A stretch of 64,000 nt of DNA from Candidatus Gastranaerophilales bacterium HUM_9 (lineage in GTDB: Bacteria; Cyanobacteriota; Vampirovibrionia; Gastranaerophilales; Gastranaerophilaceae). Location: NCBI GenBank assembly GCA_002103075.1, contig DABG01000002.1, positions 109,352 through 173,351 on the forward strand, given 5' to 3'. Positions 34,542-43,467 of this stretch are shown one piece after another. Both the position numbers and the translations under genes were made by a program. Every line of letters begins with the position of its first letter. Within the stretch, counting starts at the first letter, position 1. The notes beneath the pieces are model-generated. The model was not told the origin of the DNA. It saw nothing but the letters and a program-made list of their open reading frames with translations, and ran no database searches.

Positions 34542-35597
34542 TTAACTTTCTACGTATTCTTCTAATTTTTTACGGCGATTTGGGTGACGTAATTTTCTCA
34601 AAGCCTTAGCTTCGATTTGTCTAATACGTTCACGAGTAACACCGAACAATTGACCAACTTCTTCTAATGTTCTTTGTCTACCGTCGTCCATACCGAAACG
34701 CAATCTCAACACATCACGTTCTCTTGCTGACAATGTACAAAGTACTTCTGCTAAGTCTTCTTTCAATAATTCAGAAGCTACAGTTTTGATTGGAGCATCA
34801 GCAGCTTGGTCTTCAATAAAATCACCTAATCTTGAATCTTCTTCTTTACCGATAGGTGTTTCTAATGATAAAGGTTCTTGAGCGATTTTAACGATATCTC
34901 TCAATTTAGAGATTGATACGCCCATTTCTGCTGCTAATTCTTCTTCGGTCGGTTTTCTAGAACGTTCTTGAGCTAAACGTCTAGTAACTTTTTTCAACTT
35001 GTTAATTGTTTCAACCATGTGAACAGGAATTCTGATTGTTCTAGCTTGGTCAGCGATAGCTCTTGTAATAGCTTGTCTAATCCACCAAGTTGCATAAGTT
35101 GAGAACTTAAAACCTCTTTCGTGGTCAAATTTTTCAGCTGCTCTAATCAAACCTAAGTTACCTTCTTGAATAAGGTCTAAAAACAACATTCCACGTCCAA
35201 CATATTTTTTAGCGATACTAACTACTAATCTCAAGTTAGCTTGAACTAATTTTCTTTTTGCTCTGTCACCAGCAGAACCACCAGCCATAATTTTACGAGC
35301 TAGTTCAATTTCTTCTGCTGTAGATAAAAGTTTGATACGTCCAATTTCTCTAAGGTATAATCTTACAGGGTCTTCCACTGCAACACCTTTTGGAACGTTG
35401 ATTGGTTGTGCCATCATTGATGGTTCACTCATATAGTCATCATGTTTAATTGGTAACTTGTCAGATGAGATGATATCTTCAATATTGTCTGATGCTAAAC
35501 TGTCAGGAATGTAATCATTCTTGTCTTCAAAATCTATAACATCTAAGTTTTCATCTTCTACGCTTACAATTGAGGAATTGTTTTTCATTTTATTCAT
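34542..35597 (-). CDS. rpoD: Primary RNA polymerase sigma factor RpoD
   Basis: A 351-residue sigma-70 with region 1.2 (VEDPVRLYLREIGRIKLLS), region 2 (LVQANLRLVVSIAKKYVGRG, LDLIQEGNLGLIRAAEKFD, STYATWWIRQAITRAIADQA) and region 3. Region 4 has LSARERDVLRLRFGMDDG and the HTH LEEVGQLFGVTRERIRQIEA. The acidic N-terminal ~75 residues replace a long region 1.1, as in Firmicutes and cyanobacterial relatives. I start at 35597, six bases after GGAG; an ATG at 35609 is in frame. It overlaps the end of dnaG by eight bases. This linkage is the conserved macromolecular-synthesis pair and identifies it as the housekeeping factor. Confidence 0.95.
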   Translation of the reverse strand: MNKMKNNSSIVSVEDENLDVIDFEDKNDYIPDSLASDNIEDIISSDKLPIKHDDYMSEPSMMAQPINVPKGVAVEDPVRLYLREIGRIKLLSTAEEIELARKIMAGGSAGDRAKRKLVQANLRLVVSIAKKYVGRGMLFLDLIQEGNLGLIRAAEKFDHERGFKFSTYATWWIRQAITRAIADQARTIRIPVHMVETINKLKKVTRRLAQERSRKPTEEELAAEMGVSISKLRDIVKIAQEPLSLETPIGKEEDSRLGDFIEDQAADAPIKTVASELLKEDLAEVLCTLSARERDVLRLRFGMDDGRQRTLEEVGQLFGVTRERIRQIEAKALRKLRHPNRRKKLEEYVES

Positions 35598-37464
35598 TGA
35601 TTTCTCCATTTTTCAGTTTGTCTCTTAGTGCAATTTGCATCTTTAATGATTCTAAATCATCATCATTCACGTCGTTGTATCTTTGTTTGAATAATGTAGT
35701 CTCTTTTTCATTTGTCAGCATACATATCTTACGTTTCATATCACTTATCGCTGTTTCAATCTCCTCGGCATCTAAGCCTTTATATGATTCTGCGATATAC
35801 ACTAACTCTGTCAATAATTGAGTGACTTCAGTATTTTCGATAAATTTTGTGAACAAATCTTTACGAAGATCCCTGACATTATTCACTGTTTGTATAATTT
35901 TGTCAATTGTACTTTTTACAATTGTTAACATTTCGTTCGAGAACAATGTTGTTGGTATCATTTCACTTAGTTGAGGTAAAGTAATTTGATTTCCTTCTAT
36001 TAAATAGATGCTCAATAAATTTTTTTGCGTTTTTTCAACTATTTGTGAAGTTTTTGTTACATTACTCTCAATCTTTGGTGTAAAAGTGTTTGCAAGAGTG
36101 TTTGTAGAGTGTTTTTTAACCTCTTGTTCCAAACCCTCTTCATCAATATCTAAGACTGTCGCAACCATTTTTGTATACTCACCTTGAATAATTTTATTGT
36201 GTATTTCACACAATATTGGAATAATTTCTTCAGCCATTTTTGATTTTTCTTGCGGAGTTTTAGCCTGTTTACAGCGTTTCAACACATTATTTATCTCAAA
36301 ATCAATCAACAACGGTGCATTCTTTATATATTCCTTGAGTGCCTCTGCACCATAGGCTCTAACATATTCATCTGGGTCTTTTCCATCAGGTGGTGATACA
36401 ACCCTTATTTCGCATGCGTAATTTTCATGACCTGTTGAAACATGACTTTCATCAAATTGTTTTATGTTTCCAAGTGATGAAAATACCTCTCTAATAGTTT
36501 CTCCACCCTTTTTGGTCGCATTCAACCCAGCCCCATCTGTATCAAACGATAGATATATTCGTTTTGATTTTGTATAACGTGAAAGCAATCTTACGTGTTC
36601 TTGTGTAAACGCTGTTCCACAAGATGCCACACAGTTTTTTATACCATGAGCTTGAGAAGATATTACATCAAAATACCCTTCCATAATTATTGCTGCATCT
36701 TCTTCTTTTATGCTGTCTTTTGCTGTATAAAGACCAAACAAAATTTTACGTTTGTTATAAATCAAAGAATCTGATGAGTTTAAATATTTTGGGTTTTGTC
36801 CCTCATCAACTGCTCTTGCACCAAATGCTACATAATTTCCGTTTTCATCTTGGATAGGTATAATAATTCTATTTCTAAATCTATCAATATATCCATTCTT
36901 ACCTTGTAATATCAAACCAGCTTTTTCTAATACCTCGTTTGAAAATTCGTCTTTTAAATAATCATACAAAGCGGTGTATTCATTAGGTGCCCAACCAAGC
37001 GTAAATAATTCAATTATATCGTCATTTATACTTCTATTTTTTAGATAGCTTGTCGCTTTAGCTGAATCTTTATCCTGAATAAGTTGTTTTTGATAGAATT
37101 TCGCAGCTTCTTTGCATGCTTTTTTCATATCATCTTTTAAACTTTTATTTTGTGGTTGAAATCCTGCTGATTTAGGTAATTCTATGTTAAATTGTTCAGC
37201 TAATTCTGCAATTAATTCTTTAAAATCTTTATTTTGAGTTTTTAACAAAAACGTAAGTGCGTCGCCACCTTCACCACAACTAAAACACTTATAAATCCCT
37301 TTTGAGGGACTTACGCAAAACGACGGTTTTTTATCATTATGAAAAGGACATAATCCCCAGTAGTTTGCACCTGATTTTTTTAGCACAACCGTTTGGGAAA
37401 TTACCTCTACAATGTCTAGTCTATCTTTTATTTGAGAAATTACTTCCTCGTATGATACAGCCAT
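35590..37464 (-). CDS. dnaG: DNA primase DnaG
   Basis: A 624-residue primase that makes RNA primers at the replication fork. The N-terminal CHC2 zinc finger reads WGLCPFHNDKKPSFCVSP and then YKCFSCGEGGDAL. Next come the catalytic core (RIIIPIQDENGNYVAFGARA) and the Toprim domain (IIMEGYFDVISSQAHGI, LSFDTDGAG, PDGKDPDEYVRA). The helicase-binding C-terminal region is divergent. The gene has no visible Shine-Dalgarno; an extended -10 lies six bases before the ATG. rpoD follows, overlapping by eight bases. Confidence 0.95.
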   Translation of the reverse strand: MAVSYEEVISQIKDRLDIVEVISQTVVLKKSGANYWGLCPFHNDKKPSFCVSPSKGIYKCFSCGEGGDALTFLLKTQNKDFKELIAELAEQFNIELPKSAGFQPQNKSLKDDMKKACKEAAKFYQKQLIQDKDSAKATSYLKNRSINDDIIELFTLGWAPNEYTALYDYLKDEFSNEVLEKAGLILQGKNGYIDRFRNRIIIPIQDENGNYVAFGARAVDEGQNPKYLNSSDSLIYNKRKILFGLYTAKDSIKEEDAAIIMEGYFDVISSQAHGIKNCVASCGTAFTQEHVRLLSRYTKSKRIYLSFDTDGAGLNATKKGGETIREVFSSLGNIKQFDESHVSTGHENYACEIRVVSPPDGKDPDEYVRAYGAEALKEYIKNAPLLIDFEINNVLKRCKQAKTPQEKSKMAEEIIPILCEIHNKIIQGEYTKMVATVLDIDEEGLEQEVKKHSTNTLANTFTPKIESNVTKTSQIVEKTQKNLLSIYLIEGNQITLPQLSEMIPTTLFSNEMLTIVKSTIDKIIQTVNNVRDLRKDLFTKFIENTEVTQLLTELVYIAESYKGLDAEEIETAISDMKRKICMLTNEKETTLFKQRYNDVNDDDLESLKMQIALRDKLKNGEINE

Positions 37465-37470
37465 AATTAT

Positions 37471-37479
37471 ATAATACCA
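37471..37479 (-). promoter_or_regulatory. Extended -10 promoter of dnaG-rpoD, leaderless
   Basis: Minus strand: TG-G-TATTAT, ATAATT, ATG. The expected +1 is the A of the dnaG start codon. Confidence 0.6.
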
Positions 37480-37578
37480 CCAACATCAGTTATATAACAT
37501 CATTTACTCCATTTGAATGAGATATTCTTAAAATTTACATGTTTTTTAAAATAAGTAATTGTAAATGATATAATTTTT

Positions 37579-37587
37579 TGATATCAT
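37579..37587 (+). promoter_or_regulatory. Extended -10 promoter of the small sigma-like gene, leaderless
   Basis: TG-A-TATCAT, TTTGGT, ATG at 37594. The six-base spacing again puts +1 on the start codon. A second TATAAT (37569-37574) upstream could give a leadered transcript. Confidence 0.55.
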
Positions 37588-37593
37588 TTTGGT

Positions 37594-38205
37594 ATGGGTA
37601 ATGTTGCTAGAGAAACTACAGAAAAAGAGATAAATTTAAAAGAATATTCAAACCTTATTGAAACAGTTTCAAAGGTTGAGTTTTCTAAAGTTTCTTCTTA
37701 TGGCTTGATTGAGTACCCAGAAATTGTAAATTTGGCAACACATACGGTATACCTTGTATTAAAGAATGGAACAGCATCTTTGTACAACAATGCTTACCTT
37801 ACCAAAGCTATCAAATGGGAAATCCGTAACGAAATAAGACGTCGTTATCGTTGGTATACACTAAAAAACAATCAACCCGTTAACAACTCAGACGTTAGGG
37901 AAACTGTATATAAAACAATATTATCCGTTGAAGCGATGGCAGAAGCTGAAAATCCGGTGATAGTTAAAGATACATCTATGACACCACCTGAACAAGCTGA
38001 ATTTGCAGAATTAAAAGAAAAGATTATTGAAGCAATAAAACATCTTCCTGAAAGAGAAAGAGCTTTAGTTGAAGCGAAATTCTTTCATGATAAAAAGTTA
38101 AAAGATATCTCTGCCGAGTTTGATATATCACAATCTCGGATATCTAGAATTATCCAAAACGCACTAAAAAAAGTTCGTAAAGAACTAATGAAACAGGACA
38201 TATAA
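37594..38205 (+). CDS. Small sigma-70-like factor with regions 2 and 4
   Basis: A 203-residue protein with sigma region 2-like helices (VNLATHTVYLVLKNGTASLY, NNAYLTKAIKWEIRNEIRRR; the RYRWY end stands where core-binding and -10 residues lie). It has a clear region 4 HTH (LPERERALVEAKFFHDKKLK, DISAEFDISQSRISRIIQNA). Region 3 is short or missing. It looks like a FliA/SigB-type or degenerate alternative sigma factor; its regulon is unknown. Its stop overlaps the gcvPB start by one base, so it is probably cotranscribed with gcvPB, an unusual partner. Confidence 0.78.
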   Translation: MGNVARETTEKEINLKEYSNLIETVSKVEFSKVSSYGLIEYPEIVNLATHTVYLVLKNGTASLYNNAYLTKAIKWEIRNEIRRRYRWYTLKNNQPVNNSDVRETVYKTILSVEAMAEAENPVIVKDTSMTPPEQAEFAELKEKIIEAIKHLPERERALVEAKFFHDKKLKDISAEFDISQSRISRIIQNALKKVRKELMKQDI

Positions 38206-39638
38206 TGAAAACTATTTTTGAAAAATCTAACAATGTTGATGGGGTAAACATTTGCGATGAGGAATTAAAAATTTCTTCTATAGCTGATGAATTTTTGCGT
38301 AAAGATAAAATCGGACTACCTCAATTAAGTGAACTTGAAGTTCTTAGACACTACAAAGAACTTAGTGACAAAAATTTCTGTGTAGAGTCAGGGTTTTACC
38401 CTCTTGGTTCTTGCACAATGAAATATAATCCGAAAGTAAATGAGATGTTGGCTAACCTTGAAGGGTTTGCAAATCTTCACCCATTACAATCTGATGAAGA
38501 TTCTCAAGGAGCATTAGAGTTAATGTTCAAACTTCAAGAATCATTAAAAACTCTTACAGGCATGGATTATATCACGTTACAACCAGCAGCTGGTGCACAC
38601 GGTGAATTTACAGGCATGCTTGTTATAAAAAAATATTTTGAAAAACTTGGTCAAAACCGTAAGAAAGTTATTGTACCGGATTCTGCTCATGGCACAAACC
38701 CTGCAAGTGCTTCTATGGCAGGCTTTGATATTGTTCAAGTAAAATCTAACGAAAAAGGTCAAGTTGATATTGAAGATTTAAAACAACTTCTTGATGAAGA
38801 TGTTGCAGCAATTATGATGACGAACCCTAATACAGTTGGGATATTCGAAGAAAATGTTGTTGAGATTGCTGAATTAGTTCATAACAACGGTTCATTACTT
38901 TATTATGACGGTGCAAACTTAAATGCCATTATGGGATATTCAAACCCAGCAATAATGGGATTTGACGTTTGTCATATAAACCTACACAAGACTTTTTCTA
39001 CTCCACATGGTGGCGGAGGCCCTGGGGCTGGACCTGTTGGGGTTGTTGAAAAGTTAAAAGATTATTTACCAAAACCTACTGTTGAATTTGACGGAGAAAA
39101 ATATTATAGAAACTACGACATGCCTGATTCTATTGGCAAAGTTCGCTCTTTCTACGGTAATTTCGGGGTGCTTGTTAAGGCATACGCATATATTCTTATG
39201 GCAGGTAAAGACCTTAAAAAATCTACAGCTGATGCTGTATTGAATGCAAATTACTTAAGGGAACAACTAAAAGATAGCTATGATATTGCATACCCTGAAA
39301 GATGTATGCACGAATTTGTTATATGTGGAGAAAAACAAAAAGAACAAGGTAGTTCAACTTTACATATAGCAAAACGATTAATGGACTACAAAATTCACCC
39401 ACCAACGATTTATTTCCCATTGATTGTTCACGAAGCTATGATGATTGAACCTACTGAATCTGAATCAAAAGAAAGACTTGATGAATTTGTAGAAGTGATG
39501 AAGAAAATTGCAGATGAAGTTGTAACTAATGTTGATTTAGTAAACTCAGCACCACATTCAGCACCTGTTAAAAAGATTGATGAAACACTGGCTGCTAGAA
39601 AGCCTGATTTGAAATATAAAGAGAACGAAAATGAATAA
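38205..39638 (+). CDS. gcvPB: Glycine dehydrogenase subunit 2 (C-terminal, catalytic half of P protein)
   Basis: A 477-residue PLP subunit that decarboxylates glycine and loads the aminomethyl group onto lipoyl-GcvH. The PLP lysine is in NLHKTFSTPHGGGGPGAGPV. Other family blocks are YPLGSCTMKYNPKVNEMLA, LQPAAGAHGEFTGM and PDSAHGTNPASASMAGF. It is complete. The rest of the system (gcvT, gcvH, gcvPA) is 6.4 kb upstream on the same strand, with minus-strand genes between, so its expression must be separately set, here behind a sigma-like gene. Confidence 0.95.
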   Translation: MKTIFEKSNNVDGVNICDEELKISSIADEFLRKDKIGLPQLSELEVLRHYKELSDKNFCVESGFYPLGSCTMKYNPKVNEMLANLEGFANLHPLQSDEDSQGALELMFKLQESLKTLTGMDYITLQPAAGAHGEFTGMLVIKKYFEKLGQNRKKVIVPDSAHGTNPASASMAGFDIVQVKSNEKGQVDIEDLKQLLDEDVAAIMMTNPNTVGIFEENVVEIAELVHNNGSLLYYDGANLNAIMGYSNPAIMGFDVCHINLHKTFSTPHGGGGPGAGPVGVVEKLKDYLPKPTVEFDGEKYYRNYDMPDSIGKVRSFYGNFGVLVKAYAYILMAGKDLKKSTADAVLNANYLREQLKDSYDIAYPERCMHEFVICGEKQKEQGSSTLHIAKRLMDYKIHPPTIYFPLIVHEAMMIEPTESESKERLDEFVEVMKKIADEVVTNVDLVNSAPHSAPVKKIDETLAARKPDLKYKENENE

Positions 39639-40752
39639 AAAAAATAAACGTATTAAAGTTGCATTCCCACATATGGGAACTATATCTATAGCTTGGGCAT
39701 CGGCCCTTAGGAAAATTGGGGTAGAACCACTTGTTCCACCTTATACAAGTAAAAGAACACTTTCTTTAGGAACTAAACACTCACCTGAAGCAATTTGCTT
39801 ACCATATAAATTAATATTGGGTAATTTTATTGAAGCTATTGAGAATGGAGCAGATTATGTTGCAATGATTACTTCTCCTGGTATTTGTAGACTTGGAGAG
39901 TATGGTAATAATATTAAAGCAACATTAGAAGATTTAGGATATAAAGCTAATTATATCGAATTATCTTTGTATGACGGTATAAAAGGACTTTACAAATTTT
40001 TGGTTGAATTGACTGGAAAAAATAATCCTATAAGAATCATTCGAACAATAAATATAGTTATTAGAAAAATCTTTGTTATTGATGAACTTGATACAGAGTT
40101 TTCATATTATCGTGCAAGAGAAATCAAACAAGATGATGCAGAAAAGAATTATAAAAAGGCACTTAATTTAGTAAAAGCTGCTGATAAAACTTCTGATTTA
40201 AAGAAAGCCTTAAAGAAAGGACTTGAGATTATTCGTTCAACAAAGATTGATAAAGATAGAGAAGTTTTGAACGTAGATATTACTGGTGAAATATATTTGG
40301 TAAACGATGAATTTTCAAACCAATTTATTGAACGTGAACTTGGCAGAATGGGAGTTCAAACCCGTAGAAGTCTTACAGTAAGTAGCTTTTTAAAAGATGC
40401 CATTATACCAAAAGGTTTTAGACACGGCGAAACGCACCTTGAACGTGCTGAACGATTGGCAAAACCTTATCTTACAAGAGATATCGGCGGTGATGCTTTA
40501 GAATGTGTTTCTGACGTTGCTTATGCTGATGAAAGAAAAATAGATGGTATTATCCATATTAGCCCTTTCACTTGTATGCCTGAAATCATGTCGCAAAACA
40601 TCTTCCCTGCTATGAGAGAAGATTGTGATATTCCTATACTTGCTCTTGTTATGGACGAACAGTCTGGCAGAGCTGGTTATATCACAAGATTAGAAGCGTT
40701 CGTTGATTTGATGCGTAGAAAGAAAAGAAAGGCTAAAATGGTTACAAAATGA
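39631..40752 (+). CDS. Acyl-CoA dehydratase activase-related protein (HgdC/HgdB superfamily)
   Basis: A 373-residue protein of the family often fused to 2-hydroxyglutaryl-CoA dehydratase activators. It has KVAFPHMGTISIAW, KHSPEAICLPYKLILGNFIE, SPGICRLGEYG, a C-terminal HISPFTCMPEIMSQNI, and MDEQSGRAGYITRLEAFVDL. The conserved cysteines (ICLPYK, GICR, FTCMPE) suggest an Fe-S cluster. Stand-alone members have no established reaction. It overlaps gcvPB by eight bases and the next gene by four, so it lies in the same transcript. No CoA-transferase or dehydratase subunits are near. Confidence 0.85.
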   Translation: MNKKNKRIKVAFPHMGTISIAWASALRKIGVEPLVPPYTSKRTLSLGTKHSPEAICLPYKLILGNFIEAIENGADYVAMITSPGICRLGEYGNNIKATLEDLGYKANYIELSLYDGIKGLYKFLVELTGKNNPIRIIRTINIVIRKIFVIDELDTEFSYYRAREIKQDDAEKNYKKALNLVKAADKTSDLKKALKKGLEIIRSTKIDKDREVLNVDITGEIYLVNDEFSNQFIERELGRMGVQTRRSLTVSSFLKDAIIPKGFRHGETHLERAERLAKPYLTRDIGGDALECVSDVAYADERKIDGIIHISPFTCMPEIMSQNIFPAMREDCDIPILALVMDEQSGRAGYITRLEAFVDLMRRKKRKAKMVTK

Positions 40753-41651
40753 TAGAAAGAGTTGCTGTTTTTTGTAAAAATCTACTTGATTGGTTTAAAT
40801 CAGATAGATGCTTTGTGAGATATTTTATTGATGCATTTAAGTATGCAAATAACAATTTGTTATTGCTTTCGTTGTTAATAACTGTTGTATTTGTTGTATC
40901 AATGTATGTTTTGATATCTACGATAAGAGGTGTTAATCCTATAATAACAATGGGAATTGTCATTTTACTTATGGGTGCAGTTGCATCAGGATTATTTTAT
41001 TCAATAAAAAAATGTATCACGATTAAAGCAGAAGAATTTTCTCACGATATAAAAAATGTATTCCCAACATTTTATGCAGGTATTGGTAAATATTATTTGT
41101 CTTTTTTAGGCATGTTTTTTATGTTCTTTGTATTTGCAACCCTTGTTATTATGGGAACATTTATGATAGCCAACTCATTGATTTGCGATGTGTCAGAGCT
41201 AGGAATTGATCCTAATATATTTTTTCAAATACTATCTTCTACTGATACCAGTGCTATCAATACATTTATTGCTAGTCTTTCATTAGAACAACAATCATAC
41301 TTTAGAGCTTGGAATAGAATGTTCTTCTTCTCTACTCACATATTTACGTTCTTGTTAATGCTTTGGATACCTGAACAAATTTATACTAAGAAGAATATTT
41401 TTGTTACTCTATTTACATCTGTTAAAAAAGTTATAAAAGATATACCAAACCTATTATGTATATTTTTAACCATGTCATTCTTAAATGTTGTTTTGACAGC
41501 ATTTGTATTAGTTCCGGTACATAACCAATTGTTATTGTTTGTATTTTCAATACTTTCAATGATAATACCTTTATATCTTTTATTGTATGACTTTTATACG
41601 TTGTTCTTGTATTATCAAGCAAAATACGTAGAAACAGACGATAGAGGTTAG
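40749..41651 (+). CDS. Polytopic membrane protein, unknown function
   Basis: A 300-residue inner-membrane protein with about six hydrophobic helices. Examples are LLLLSLLITVVFVVSMYVLI, ITMGIVILLMGAVASGLFYS, FLGMFFMFFVFATLVIMGTF, and a last pair near residues 245-290. I do not recognise a family. It overlaps the preceding gene by four bases and lies two bases before miaA, so it is cotranscribed with both. A weak resemblance to YihY/DUF-type membrane proteins cannot be confirmed. Confidence 0.75.
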   Translation: MIERVAVFCKNLLDWFKSDRCFVRYFIDAFKYANNNLLLLSLLITVVFVVSMYVLISTIRGVNPIITMGIVILLMGAVASGLFYSIKKCITIKAEEFSHDIKNVFPTFYAGIGKYYLSFLGMFFMFFVFATLVIMGTFMIANSLICDVSELGIDPNIFFQILSSTDTSAINTFIASLSLEQQSYFRAWNRMFFFSTHIFTFLLMLWIPEQIYTKKNIFVTLFTSVKKVIKDIPNLLCIFLTMSFLNVVLTAFVLVPVHNQLLLFVFSILSMIIPLYLLLYDFYTLFLYYQAKYVETDDRG

Positions 41652-41653
41652 AC

Positions 41654-42526
41654 TTGACAGAAGATAGACGAGATAAACAGAAGAAAAAAGTTATCGCAAT
41701 AGCAGGCCCTACGGCAAGTGGAAAAACAAAATTAGCTATTGATATAGCAAAATCTGTTGATGGAGAAGTTATATCAGCTGACTCTAGACTTGTTTATAAA
41801 GGTTTTAATATAGCAACAGCTAAGCCTACCATAGAGGAAATGCAAGGTATTCCACATTATATGATAGATATTGTAGAGCCTGAGTATGACTTTTCAGTAG
41901 CTGATTTTAAAGATAGAGCCAAAGTTCTTATTGATAAAATAACTGCACAAGGGAAAGTACCTATTGTAGCTGGTGGGACAGGACTATATTTTAGAATTTT
42001 GCTTGAGAACTTTGAGTTACCGAAGATTGAATGTAACCCTAATTTAAGAACTGAGTTGGAAAAGATTTCTAACGAAGAATTATATAACGAATTAAAACAA
42101 AAAGACCCTGTTTATGCAGAAAAAGTTCACCCTAATAATAAAGTAAGATTAGTAAGAGTTTTAGAAGTAATAAGAACTCTGAATAAACCGTTTTCTGAGG
42201 CAATAGGATTGAAAGAACCAGAATATGATGTTGAGTGGATTTTCCCTAAGATTGAATCAAGAGAAGATTTGTACGATAGGATTAATCGACGTGTTGATAT
42301 GATGATTGATATGGGAGTTGTAGAAGAAACAAAACAACTTTTAGAAAGACATGGCAGAATAAAAAATCTTGTTTGTACCATAGGATATCAAGAGATTATT
42401 AAGTACTTGGACGGGGTGTGTAGTTTAGAGGACGCAATAGAAGAACTGAAGATGAATACAAGACGGTATGCGAAACGACAACTAACTTGGTTTAGACGAA
42501 CAAAAGAGTTGGGAGTAAATATATAA
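41654..42526 (+). CDS. miaA: tRNA dimethylallyltransferase MiaA
   Basis: A 290-residue enzyme that prenylates A37 next to the anticodon of tRNAs reading U-starting codons. It has the P-loop AIAGPTASGKTKLAIDIA, DSRLVYKGFNIATAKPT, PHYMIDIVEP and VAGGTGLYFRILLENF. The C-terminal CTIGYQEIIKYLDG and RRYAKRQLTWFRR are also family-standard. It starts at TTG with AGAGG seven bases upstream. The tRNA-Lys gene begins 67 bases after its stop. Confidence 0.95.
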   Translation: MTEDRRDKQKKKVIAIAGPTASGKTKLAIDIAKSVDGEVISADSRLVYKGFNIATAKPTIEEMQGIPHYMIDIVEPEYDFSVADFKDRAKVLIDKITAQGKVPIVAGGTGLYFRILLENFELPKIECNPNLRTELEKISNEELYNELKQKDPVYAEKVHPNNKVRLVRVLEVIRTLNKPFSEAIGLKEPEYDVEWIFPKIESREDLYDRINRRVDMMIDMGVVEETKQLLERHGRIKNLVCTIGYQEIIKYLDGVCSLEDAIEELKMNTRRYAKRQLTWFRRTKELGVNI

Positions 42527-42593
42527 ATTAATATTAAAATAGTTGTTGACTTATAAATATGTTCTTGATATGCTTATATTGTTGAAAGCGTTA

Positions 42594-42669
42594 GCGCTTG
42601 TAGCTCAGCAGGTAGAGCACTCCCCTTTTAAGGGATAGGTCGCGCGTTCGAATCGCGCCAAGCGCACCA
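42594..42669 (+). tRNA. tRNA-Lys (anticodon TTT)
   Basis: A 76-base cloverleaf. The acceptor GCGCTTG pairs with CAAGCGC. The D arm is GCTC...GAGC, the anticodon loop CTTTTAA (TTT), and the T arm GCGCG-TTCGAAT-CGCGC. The genome-encoded CCA ends at 42669. The anticodon stem has four good pairs (TCCC/GGGA) and a C-T mismatch at the base. Confidence 0.95.
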
Positions 42670-42674
42670 TTTTT

Positions 42675-42703
42675 AAAAGAACCTTTAATAAGGTTCTTTT
42701 TTT
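42675..42703 (+). terminator. Terminator after tRNA-Lys
   Basis: AAAAGAACCTT-TAAT-AAGGTTCTTTT followed by TTT. An identical copy follows the tRNA fragment at 42902-42930. Confidence 0.9.
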
Positions 42704-42758
42704 ATTTGTTATTAACTATAACACCTATGGGTCGTTTCTACCTGCACAGGTAGAGCTC

Positions 42759-42845
42759 CTCCATTTGCTCTGTTAATTATTATACATGTTTCGTTTATTC
42801 TTCTCCGAAAATAATTATTAATTATTTTCGGTTTCGCAAACGGAG
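42759..42845. repeat. Nested inverted-repeat insertion inside the second tRNA-Lys copy
   Basis: CTCCATTTGC (42759-42768) is the inverted complement, with one mismatch, of GCAAACGGAG (42836-42845). Inside lies a perfect 13-bp palindrome with one spacer base, CCGAAAATAATTA/TAATTATTTTCGG (42805-42831). It separates the D-arm remnant from the intact 3' half, as expected for a small inserted element. Confidence 0.6.
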
Positions 42846-42850
42846 TCCTT

Positions 42851-42936
42851 CCTTTTAAGGGATAGGTCGCGCGTTCGAATCGCGCCAAGCGCACCATTTT
42901 TAAAAGAACCTTTAATAAGGTTCTTTTTTTATTTGT
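42851..42936 (+). pseudogene. Truncated second tRNA-Lys copy with its terminator
   Basis: The 86 bases at 42851-42936 are identical to 42624-42709. They cover the 3' half of tRNA-Lys from the anticodon loop through CCA (ending 42896) plus the terminator. The 5' half is degraded; a stretch at 42745-42756 (CACAGGTAGAGC) still resembles the D arm. No acceptor 5' strand is present, so it cannot form a tRNA. Confidence 0.85.
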
Positions 42937-42942
42937 CCCAAT

Positions 42943-43175
42943 CGTCATTCAGAGCGGTCTGAAAGTACTTCATAACGCAAGCGTGGAATCCCTACAAAGA
43001 TGTTTCGGAATCCTTGTAAACATGTTCTGAGGGATTCTTCGGTCGTTTCACTCCCTCTGAATGACAAATTGTGTACGTCATTCAGAGCGGTTTGAAAGTA
43101 CTCCATAACGCAAGCGTGGAATCCTTGTAAACATGTTTAGAGGGATTCTTCAGTCGTTACACTCTCTCTGAATGA
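42943..43175. repeat. Two palindromic family B repeats
   Basis: Units 42943-43064 and 43076-43175 each begin CGTCATTCAGAGCGG and end in the inverted CTCTGAATGAC. Each carries CATAACGCAAGCGTGGAATCC and AGGGATTCTTC(G/A)GTCGTT inside. The rest of the gap to 43467 is AT-rich, with a TATAAT-containing stretch at about 43418-43425 that may be the promoter of the glycan operon. Confidence 0.85.
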
Positions 43176-43467
43176 CTGAACTGTACCCTAAAAAGTGGAC
43201 AATTAACTCGCAAGTAGTTTTAATCATTCATCTTTTTAAGAATTTAATATAGATTTAATTACAACTTTATCTCTTATATATAAATAAGCCTAATTAATCG
43301 TTTTATAACTTAGATTAGATTTCTATAACTTTTATATCTAAAAGAATAACTCTTATTATAAGCATTTGAAATCTCTTTAAAATAATCTATTTTTATGCTA
43401 GTCTTGATATAGGAATATATAATATAAACTATATTTCAAACAAGATGAAATGGTGGTGTAAAGATAA

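Noticed and set aside
42712..42948. Minus-strand reading frame of 78 codons over the tRNA-Lys region
   Set aside because: It contains the RLARFERATYPLKG string that arises from translating tRNA sequence in reverse; it spans the duplicated tRNA fragment and is not a protein gene.
43180..43203. TGTACCCTAAAAAGTGGACA resembling the end of an IS3-family insertion sequence
   Set aside because: No transposase fragment and no second end is present in the window, so a real insertion sequence cannot be supported.
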